A stretch of DNA of 11,911 nt. Origin: JAFAVZ01 sp036009105 (GTDB lineage Bacteria; Acidobacteriota; Thermoanaerobaculia; Gp7-AA8). The position numbers were made by a program, and so were the translations under genes. This document shows positions 1 through 5,129 of the stretch, piece after piece. The stretch is from assembly GCA_036009105.1 (NCBI GenBank), contig DASYMJ010000024.1, forward strand, positions 1 to 11,911, in the 5' to 3' direction. The first letter of the stretch is position 1. Each line of letters opens with the position of its first letter. The notes beneath the pieces were generated by a model. That model saw nothing but the letters and a program-made list of their open reading frames with translations. It was not told where the DNA came from and made no database searches.

Positions 1-77
1 GTGAGGACGTTCCAGAACTCGAAGCCGGCCGTGTCGCGCAGGCGGTCCTGCAGCTCGGCGGTGCTGATGCGGTTCAT
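1..77 (-). CDS. Probable rhodanese-like domain protein, N-terminal fragment
   Basis: Only the first 25 codons are in the window; the gene runs off the left edge. The start is the ATG at 77-75, which overlaps the stop of the DoxX gene by 4 nt (ATGA), so the two are probably translated together. The visible peptide begins MNRISTAELQDRL and continues to an FEFWNVL segment. This resembles the opening of rhodanese-like proteins, where an 'STxEL' helix is followed by the first beta strand of the fold. Rhodanese domains carry a sulfane-sulfur-transferring cysteine, which would lie outside the window, so activity cannot be judged. The call rests on a short stretch and on a plausible redox-type pairing with DoxX. 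Confidence 0.5.
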   Translation of the reverse strand, partial: MNRISTAELQDRLRDTAGFEFWNVL

Positions 78-454
78 ACGGTCTGCTCCTTCCGGACGTC
101 CGCGATGGCGGCGTAGACGAGGATGGTGAGCGCGAGGAAGGCGGGGAACTCCCAGCCGCCTTTCGGCACGTCGAACATGAAGCCGTTCGGCCAGTGCGTG
201 AGGAGCGCTCCGGCGAGGATGGGCAGGAACGCCAGGGCCAGCCAGCGCGCCTTGATCCCGATGATGAGCAGCAGGCCGCCGAGGATCTCCCAGCTCATCA
301 CCGGAAAGGCCAACCAGGCCGGGAAGCCGTGGGCGGCGAAAAACGCGGCGGTGCCTTTCGGCGTGTAAACGAACAGCTTGGTGAGGCCGTGGACGAGGAA
401 GATCGCTCCCAGGGCGATGCGTAAGGCGAGGACGGCAAGGACATTCGTTTTCAT
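74..454 (-). CDS. DoxX family membrane protein
   Basis: This 126-residue protein has four hydrophobic segments at about residues 7-27, 47-66, 70-87 and 102-118, the usual DoxX size and topology. Family-like features are the first helix ending in HGLTKLF (residues 22-28) and the WEILGG...GIKAR loop (55-70). DoxX-type proteins are small inner-membrane proteins linked in some organisms to quinone, sulfur or oxidative-stress metabolism; the substrate here is unknown. The start is well supported: GGAGGG lies 5 nt upstream of ATG 454. The stop overlaps the next gene's start by 4 nt, indicating an operon with the rhodanese-like gene. Upstream, the 56-bp gap to 511 separates it from a divergently transcribed sigma factor and must hold both promoters; I could not assign boxes with confidence. 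Confidence 0.85.
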   Translation of the reverse strand: MKTNVLAVLALRIALGAIFLVHGLTKLFVYTPKGTAAFFAAHGFPAWLAFPVMSWEILGGLLLIIGIKARWLALAFLPILAGALLTHWPNGFMFDVPKGGWEFPAFLALTILVYAAIADVRKEQTV

Positions 455-510
455 GTTTCCCTCCTGCTTGCTTGGTCACAGGCGGGCCGGAAAAAGGTAC
501 GCTATCGGCG

Positions 511-1158
511 ATGGACAGCGAGATCGTCCGCCTCCATGCCGCCGGAAATCGTGAGGAGGCGATGCGCCTCTTCGCCGCGGAATACGAGCCGCGCCTGCAC
601 TCCGTGACACGCCGGCTGGTGCGCTCGGAAGAGGAAGCGCAGGACGCGGTGCAGGAGGCGCTCATCCAGATCGATCGCTCCCTGCCGCGCTTCGGCGGCG
701 ACTCCGCGCTCTACACCTGGGCCTTCCGCATCGCGGTCAACGTCTGCCTCAACCTGCAGCGCGGGCTCCGCGCGAAGGCGACCCACATGGAGCTCGACCA
801 CGAAGCCTCGAGCGGGGAGCCGGATCCGGACACGATGTGCGTGCAAACGTTCCGCGCCTTCGTGGTCGAGCGCGCCATGCGACGCCTCCCCGACGCGCAA
901 CGCGTCGCGCTCGCGCTGTGCGACCTGGAGGAGATGACCGCGCCCGAGGCCGCTGCCGTTCTCGGCATCGAGGCGAATGCGGTCAAAGCGCGCGTCCGGC
1001 GCGGCCGGGCCGCGTTGCGGGAACTGATCGCGGAGGAGTACCGCCGGCGCGGCGTCGACGTCGAAGACCTCGGCGCCATCACGTGCGTGAGCGACTTCCT
1101 GAGCGTAGAGCCGGCTCTCCAGCCGGCTCAGTCGGGGCACACGAGAGGGGCCGGCTAG
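511..1158 (+). CDS. ECF-type RNA polymerase sigma factor with a repeat-derived C-terminus
   Basis: From ATG 511 this encodes 215 residues. Region 2 spans about residues 21-88, with the core-binding segment around EEAQDAVQEALIQ (41-53) and the promoter-melting segment YTWAFRIAVNVCLN (68-81). Region 4, a helix-turn-helix, spans about 121-173 (RRLPDAQRVALAL...APEAAAVLGIEANAVKARVRRGRAAL). An in-frame TTG at 472 would add 13 residues; ATG 511 is preferred because the fold begins right after it, although the nearest AAGG (494-497) is a little far. No anti-sigma gene follows, so its control is unknown. The last 17 residues (VEPALQ...TRGAG, from position 1105) and the stop TAG at 1156-1158 are read from a dispersed palindromic repeat, suggesting that the original gene end was replaced. 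Confidence 0.88.
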   Translation: MDSEIVRLHAAGNREEAMRLFAAEYEPRLHSVTRRLVRSEEEAQDAVQEALIQIDRSLPRFGGDSALYTWAFRIAVNVCLNLQRGLRAKATHMELDHEASSGEPDPDTMCVQTFRAFVVERAMRRLPDAQRVALALCDLEEMTAPEAAAVLGIEANAVKARVRRGRAALRELIAEEYRRRGVDVEDLGAITCVSDFLSVEPALQPAQSGHTRGAG

Positions 1159-1172
1159 AGAGCCGGCCCTAC
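1105..1172. repeat. Nested palindromic repeat, copy 1 (68 bp)
   Basis: Two 25-nt arms (1105-1129 and 1148-1172) are inverted copies of each other with 22 of 25 matches, separated by 18 nt. Each arm is itself a small palindrome of the form GGCCGGCT-n-AGCCGGC, so the unit can fold as two side-by-side hairpins or as one long stem. The right edge (CCCTAC) is 2 nt from the stop codon of the minus-strand membrane protein gene ending at 1175. The left part overlaps the 3' end of the plus-strand sigma gene. This is the most degenerate of the three copies in the window (others at 7051-7130 and 9714-9779). Confidence 0.9.
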
Positions 1173-1174
1173 AT

Positions 1175-2083
1175 CTAAGCCTCCGCCGGCCGCCAGGCGA
1201 GGAACCACGGCTCCCGCCGCCCGAACTTCGTGGCCAGCGCGACGCCGACGCCGAACACGGACGCGCCGCCCCATACCACCGGCCCGACGACCGGGATCAT
1301 CCGGATCGCGCCGAGGATCAGCACGCCGATGACGACCATGGCGATGTCGCCGCGCAGCCACTTGCGCGAGGCGAGCTGCTCGCGCGTGCGCGAGCCGGCG
1401 ACGAGCGTCCCCACGGCGTGGAACACGGCCACCATGCCGTAGATCTTGGTCAGGATGGCGAGCACGCCGAGGGCCGCCAGCAGGGGGATGCCGATCAGGA
1501 ACGGGACGAGGTAGCTGAAGACGATCGCGGTCAGGACGAAGCTGGTCAGCGCCACGAGGCCGAGGGCGAAGCAGTGCAGCGCGCTGCCGCGGATCTCGAT
1601 GGAGGAGTAGCGGATCTCCCGGTCGTTGGCCAGCGTCACGATGACCGCCGTCACCAGCCAGACGAAGAGCAGGGAGAGGACCACCGCCGTCGTGGTCAGC
1701 GTCGCGGTGGCGCCTTCCAGTGACGACATCGAGTACACGTGGCCCGCCCGCCCTTCCACCCCGGCGACGCTGCCGCCGCCGTGGATCAGCTTCCCGGTGA
1801 CGCGCCCCGGCTCGTGCACGGTGACGTCGCCGCCGTACACGAGCAGGTCGCCGTCGATCACGTTGTGCACGTAGACGTTGCCGAAGTAGACCTGCACGTT
1901 GCCGTGCACCGGCTGCTCGATGATGGCGTCGTGGCCGAAGAGGTACTGGTTGTGTGACGTGGCGGTGAGATGTGTCGGCGTCCGCTCGCCGCCCGCGGCA
2001 CCGCGCGGCAGGAGCAGCATCCCGATCACGGCCAGCGCGGCGATCGTGGTGAGAGGCACGAGCAGGCGGGCGATCCTAAACAT
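1175..2083 (-). CDS. Membrane protein with bactofilin-like segment, third gene of sigma/anti-sigma operon
   Basis: This is a 302-residue protein of unassigned function. Residues 1-29 form a signal peptide or anchor helix. Residues about 55-115 are rich in short beta strands with glycine/valine turns (GNVQVYFGNVYVHNVIDGDLLVYGGDV falls here), resembling the 'polymer-forming' beta-helix repeats of bactofilin-like proteins. The second half has hydrophobic segments at about 130-151, 170-192, 194-225 and 247-285. The predicted layout is an extracytoplasmic beta-solenoid followed by a membrane domain. ATG 2083 overlaps the anti-sigma stop by 8 nt and has AAAGGG just upstream (inside the anti-sigma gene), so translation is probably coupled. 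Its place after a sigma/anti-sigma pair suggests a role in, or output of, an envelope stress circuit; this is inference. Confidence 0.72.
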   Translation of the reverse strand: MFRIARLLVPLTTIAALAVIGMLLLPRGAAGGERTPTHLTATSHNQYLFGHDAIIEQPVHGNVQVYFGNVYVHNVIDGDLLVYGGDVTVHEPGRVTGKLIHGGGSVAGVEGRAGHVYSMSSLEGATATLTTTAVVLSLLFVWLVTAVIVTLANDREIRYSSIEIRGSALHCFALGLVALTSFVLTAIVFSYLVPFLIGIPLLAALGVLAILTKIYGMVAVFHAVGTLVAGSRTREQLASRKWLRGDIAMVVIGVLILGAIRMIPVVGPVVWGGASVFGVGVALATKFGRREPWFLAWRPAEA

Positions 2084-2510
2084 CGATCCCTTTCGGCGCC
2101 CGCCGGAGCAGGAGGACGAAGACGGTGTTCACCACCAGGAAGCAGATGCCGATGCCGATCTGCAGGCCGGCCGGCGCGTGCTGCAGGCCGTCGCCGAGCA
2201 GGCGTACGGTCGATACGATCAGGTCGAGGTTCGGGAAGATGCGGCGCATGACCTGGGCCGGCGTGGTGCCGGCCGCGGCGAACACCGCCGCGGCGATGAC
2301 CAGCAGCGCGAGCGCAATGCCGAGGACCAGCGGCCAGGCGCGGTGCCTGGCGCCTTCCCACGGGGCCAGAGGCAGCGCCTCGATGGCGACCGGACGGGGG
2401 GAGACATCGGCGCCGATCTCGGCGAAGAAGGCGCACTCGGCGCACGTCTCCGGATGCGACGGGTTCGCTTCCGGATCTTCCAGGTATCGCTGGCACGACT
2501 CACTCTTCAT
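2076..2510 (-). CDS. Putative ZAS-type anti-sigma factor, membrane protein
   Basis: The 144-residue protein starts with a short cytoplasmic domain containing Cys6 and the motif His19-x3-Cys23-x2-Cys26 (HPETCAEC), the zinc-binding signature of ZAS anti-sigma factors. Two hydrophobic segments follow at about residues 59-80 and 115-136. ZAS proteins hold their cognate ECF sigma factor inactive at the membrane until a signal releases it. ATG 2510 overlaps the stop of the upstream sigma gene (ATGA, 4 nt), the classical arrangement for a cognate pair. The zinc domain is compact (about 35 residues before the proline-rich linker), shorter than many ZAS domains, so sequence similarity alone would be weak; motif, topology and gene order together support the call. 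Confidence 0.75.
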   Translation of the reverse strand: MKSESCQRYLEDPEANPSHPETCAECAFFAEIGADVSPRPVAIEALPLAPWEGARHRAWPLVLGIALALLVIAAAVFAAAGTTPAQVMRRIFPNLDLIVSTVRLLGDGLQHAPAGLQIGIGICFLVVNTVFVLLLRRAPKGIDV

Positions 2511-3094
2511 AAGGGTTCCGTGTACGAGTCGAGCGCGTCCTTGAGCAGGTTTCGCGCCCTGAAAAGTTTGTTCTTCACCGTGCCGAGGGGAAGCTTCTTC
2601 ATGGAAGCGATCTCCTCGTAAGACAGCTCCGCATAATGCCGGAGCTGGATGAGCTCGCGATAGTCGGTGGGCAGATTCTGCACCGCCTTGTCGATCGCCA
2701 CGCTCAACTGCTTGTTCTTGAGTGCACGATACGGGGAGATGCCCTCGTCCGCGAACTCTCTCTCTTTGCCGCTGCCTTCTTCGTCCGCGGGCCGGGTGAG
2801 CGGCACCTCGGAGATGCTCTTCTTGCGGAGGGCGTCGATCGCGCTGTTCTGGGCGATCCGGAAGAGCCAGGTCGAGAACTGGTACTTCGGGTCGTAGCGG
2901 TCGAGCGCGAGGAACACCTTCACGAAGATTTCCTGGGCGAGATCGTGGGCGTCTTCGTAGCGGTGCGTGATCCGGTAGACGTAGTTGATCACGCGCTTTT
3001 CGTAGCGCGCGACCAGGTCGGTGAACCGGTCGCGGTCGCCCCCGAGGATCCGGCTCACCAGAGTCCGGTCGTCGAGCTGCTCACGTTCTGCCAT
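2507..3094 (-). CDS. RpoE-like ECF RNA polymerase sigma factor
   Basis: This is a 195-residue, full-length ECF sigma factor. Region 2 covers about residues 25-92, including YEDAHDLAQEIFVKVF (46-61) and the promoter-melting segment FSTWLFRIAQNSAIDALR (73-90). A charged linker (about 95-125) leads to region 4 (about 131-186), where LPTDYRELIQLRHYAELSYEEIA and PLGTVKNKLFRAR form the -35-binding helix-turn-helix. It is the first gene of a three-gene operon with its likely anti-sigma factor (4-nt overlap) and a membrane protein. A GGAAAC-like sequence (minus strand, 3144-3139), about 50 nt upstream of the start, could be an ECF-type -35 element for autoregulation, but I see no convincing -10. The 56-bp gap to 3151 also serves the divergent ABC gene. 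Confidence 0.92.
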   Translation of the reverse strand: MAEREQLDDRTLVSRILGGDRDRFTDLVARYEKRVINYVYRITHRYEDAHDLAQEIFVKVFLALDRYDPKYQFSTWLFRIAQNSAIDALRKKSISEVPLTRPADEEGSGKEREFADEGISPYRALKNKQLSVAIDKAVQNLPTDYRELIQLRHYAELSYEEIASMKKLPLGTVKNKLFRARNLLKDALDSYTEPL

Positions 3095-3150
3095 CAGGTC
3101 TTTACGGCTCCGGTATGGGAAGGTTTTGGGATGATACCGTTTCCGGGACG

Positions 3151-3876
3151 ATGATCGAGATCCGCAATCTGACCAAGAAATACGGCGACTTCACCGCCGT
3201 CGACGACCTGAGCCTCTCCGTCGCCCGCGGCGAGATCTTCGGCTTCCTCGGTCCGAACGGCGCCGGCAAGACGACGACCATCCGCATCCTGGCCGGCCTC
3301 TCCCTTCCCACGGCCGGCCTCGTCTCGGTCGGCGGGATCAACGTGCTGGAGGATGCGGTGCGCGCCAAGGCGCTCATCGGCTACGTGCCCGACCGGCCAT
3401 ACCTCTACGAAAAACTGACCGGCCGCGAGCTGCTGCAGTTCGTGGCCAACCTCTACCACCGCGAATGGGCGGACTGCGAGGCGCGGGCGCTGGAGCTGCT
3501 GCGCTACTTCGAGCTGGCCGACTGGGTGGATGCGCGCATCGAGAATCTCTCCCACGGGATGAAGCAGAAGCTGGTGCTCGTCTCGGCGCTGGTGCACGAC
3601 CCGGAGGTGCTGATCATCGACGAGCCGATGGTCGGCCTCGATGCGTTCGCCCAGCGGCAGGTGCGGCGCCTCTTCCGCCGCCTGGCGGAGGAGAAGAAGA
3701 CGGTGTTCCTGACCACGCACACCCTCTCCGTGGCCGAGGCCGTTTGCGACCGGATCGCGATCATCCATCGGGGCAAGGTGGTGGCCACGGGACCGACCGC
3801 GGAACTGAAGAAGGAGCAGGCGCTGGAAGACTTCTTCCTGGAGCTGACGTACGACGACAATCAGTCAGGCACGTAG
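3151..3876 (+). CDS. ABC transporter ATP-binding protein (ABC-2 / CcmA-type)
   Basis: From ATG 3151 the protein is 241 residues and opens with MIEIRNLTKKYGDF, the usual first strand of ABC-2-type ATPases. An in-frame ATG at 3115 would add 12 residues unlike the family. Walker A is GPNGAGKTT (34-42), the signature LSHGM (133-137), Walker B LIIDEP (154-159) and the switch histidine His190 in LTTH. The Q-loop position reads GYVPDRPYLYEKLT, with Asp81 where glutamine is common; Asp or other residues occur there in relatives. It should power export through a membrane partner, but no permease gene adjoins it. Instead it overlaps prmC by about 26 nt, so it probably heads the ABC-prmC-HIT transcript. 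Confidence 0.9.
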   Translation: MIEIRNLTKKYGDFTAVDDLSLSVARGEIFGFLGPNGAGKTTTIRILAGLSLPTAGLVSVGGINVLEDAVRAKALIGYVPDRPYLYEKLTGRELLQFVANLYHREWADCEARALELLRYFELADWVDARIENLSHGMKQKLVLVSALVHDPEVLIIDEPMVGLDAFAQRQVRRLFRRLAEEKKTVFLTTHTLSVAEAVCDRIAIIHRGKVVATGPTAELKKEQALEDFFLELTYDDNQSGT

Positions 3877-4657
3877 CCGCCATCGCGAGGAGGCGCTGCG
3901 CCGCGGCGTCTCCCCCCGCGACGTCGACCTCCTCCTCGGCGACCTGGCCGGCGGGCGCTCGCTCGCCTGGCTGATCTCGCACGGCGAGGAGCCTTTCGAC
4001 GAGGCGCCGCTCGCGGCCATGCTGGCCCGCCGCTACGCGGGCGAGCCGCTGCAGTACATCCGCGGACGGACCGAGTTCTTCTCGCGCTCGTTTCTGGTCG
4101 ATTCGCGCGCGCTCATCCCGCGCCCGGAGACGGAGATTCTGGTGGAGGCCGCCATCGAGCGCGCGCCGCGCGGCGCCCGGGTGGTGGACGTTGGAACGGG
4201 GAGCGGATGCATCGCCGTTTCGCTTGCTCTGGAGCGGCCGGATCTGCACGTGGTCGGCGTTGACCGCTCGCTGGATGCGTTAGCGTTGGCCTCTCTCAAC
4301 GGCCGGCTTCTCGGCTCACGCGCTTTCTTCGCCGCTTCCGACCTGCTCGAGGCCATCCGCTCATTCGATGTCGTCGTCTCCAACCCGCCCTACATCCCCG
4401 CGGCCGAGGTCGAAACGCTCGCCCCGGAGGTGCGCGATTGGGAGCCGCGCATGGCGCTCACGCCGGGCGCGAGGGGGACGGAGATCATCGACCGCATCTT
4501 CGCCGCGGCGGGACGCGCCCTCGTGCTGCTGGAGATCGGCTACGGTCAGGAGCCGCGGATCCGCGAGCTCGCCGCGGCGCACGGCAGGCGCGTCGACGCG
4601 GTGCTGAGCGACCTCGCGGGCATCCCGCGCGTCGTCGTATCATCCGCCGCATCATGA
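3851..4657 (+). CDS. prmC: PrmC, release factor glutamine methyltransferase; probable ACG start
   Basis: PrmC uses S-adenosylmethionine to methylate the glutamine of the GGQ motif in peptide-chain release factors. Counting from 3851 (268 residues), the IPRPETE segment is at 89-95, the SAM-binding loop VVDVGTGSGC at 111-120 and the catalytic NPPY at 178-181. The N-terminal helical domain is encoded upstream of the first in-frame ATG (4019): the frame is open back to 3848 and reads SPRDVDLLLGDLAGG, typical of PrmC. No ATG, GTG or TTG exists in that stretch. The best site is ACG at 3851 (or 3854), 7 (or 10) nt after GGAG at 3840-3843, giving an MTTISQARSR-like N-terminus; ATC 3860 is another option. 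From ATG 4019 the protein would lack the whole N-terminal domain (212 residues). The gene overlaps the ABC gene by 26 nt and the HIT gene by 4. Confidence 0.88.
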   Translation, partial: TTTISQARSRHREEALRRGVSPRDVDLLLGDLAGGRSLAWLISHGEEPFDEAPLAAMLARRYAGEPLQYIRGRTEFFSRSFLVDSRALIPRPETEILVEAAIERAPRGARVVDVGTGSGCIAVSLALERPDLHVVGVDRSLDALALASLNGRLLGSRAFFAASDLLEAIRSFDVVVSNPPYIPAAEVETLAPEVRDWEPRMALTPGARGTEIIDRIFAAAGRALVLLEIGYGQEPRIRELAAAHGRRVDAVLSDLAGIPRVVVSSAAS

Positions 4658-5007
4658 CCAGCAACGACAAGTGCCTCTTCTGCCGCATCGCCAACGGCGA
4701 GATCACGGCGAAGAAGGTCTACGAGGACGACGAGGTCTTCGCCTTCTACGACATCAACCCCCAGGCCCCCACCCACGTGCTCGTCATCCCCCGCAAACAC
4801 ATCCCCAGCCTCGACGACCTCGATCCCAACGAAGCGCCCATCGTCGGCACGGTCCTCGTCCGCCTCGCCCAGATCGCCCGCGACCTCCACCTCACCGCGG
4901 ACGGCTACCGCGTGGTCTGCAACACCGGCGAAGCCGCCGGGCAGACGGTGTTCCATATTCATTTTCATCTGCTGGGAGGGCGTAGCTTCGGATGGCCTCC
5001 CGGCTGA
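4654..5007 (+). CDS. HIT family protein (Hint-like purine nucleotide phosphoramidase/hydrolase)
   Basis: This 117-residue protein carries the histidine-triad motif HIHFH at residues 101-105 followed by LLGGRSFGWPPG, the normal C-terminus of bacterial Hint-type proteins. The N-terminus has CLFC (7-10), the cysteine pair that, with histidines, binds zinc in many family members, and His41 (PTHVLVIPRKH) lies in the second conserved block. Such proteins hydrolyse nucleoside phosphoramidates or related AMP-linked compounds; the physiological substrate is usually unknown. ATG 4654 overlaps the prmC stop (ATGA) and has no clear Shine-Dalgarno sequence, so translation is likely coupled. The codons are intact throughout, and the gene ends 17 nt before an AT-rich inverted repeat. 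Confidence 0.93.
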   Translation: MTSNDKCLFCRIANGEITAKKVYEDDEVFAFYDINPQAPTHVLVIPRKHIPSLDDLDPNEAPIVGTVLVRLAQIARDLHLTADGYRVVCNTGEAAGQTVFHIHFHLLGGRSFGWPPG

Positions 5008-5024
5008 CGCCGGTCGGCCACCTC

Positions 5025-5123
5025 AGAAATTGAGAATTGAGAATTGAGAATTGCTCCGCTGTGCGAGGAGCGCTGCCGCCGCGCAGCGTCTTTCTCAATT
5101 CTCAATTCTCAATTCTCAATTCT
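5025..5123. repeat. AT-rich inverted array of a 7-bp unit (GAGAATT)
   Basis: The left arm (5025-5053) is about four tandem copies of GAGAATT; the right arm (5096-5123) is the same array inverted. The arms pair over 28 bp with a single one-base bulge (extra A at 5027-5029). The 42-nt spacer contains a second, GC-rich stem: CGCTGC (5071-5076) with GCAGCG (5083-5088). The arms stand out sharply in base composition from the surrounding DNA. The element fills the gap between the convergent HIT gene (stop 5007) and permease gene (stop 5130). It could stop or protect transcripts from both sides, but there is no U-tract of the classical intrinsic type. Confidence 0.92.
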
Positions 5124-5129
5124 TGAGCA

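Noticed and set aside
502..1140. Minus-strand open frame of 212 codons opposite the first sigma factor
   Set aside because: The plus-strand frame has clear sigma regions 2 and 4; the minus-strand product is arginine-rich shadow sequence.
3115..3150. Upstream ATG start for the ABC ATPase
   Set aside because: The extra 12 residues do not resemble the family, whose normal first strand begins at the ATG at 3151, and the extension would use up most of the short divergent promoter gap.
5025..5123. Possible CRISPR or iteron array
   Set aside because: The 7-nt unit is contiguous with no spacers, is inverted, and has no cas or rep gene nearby.
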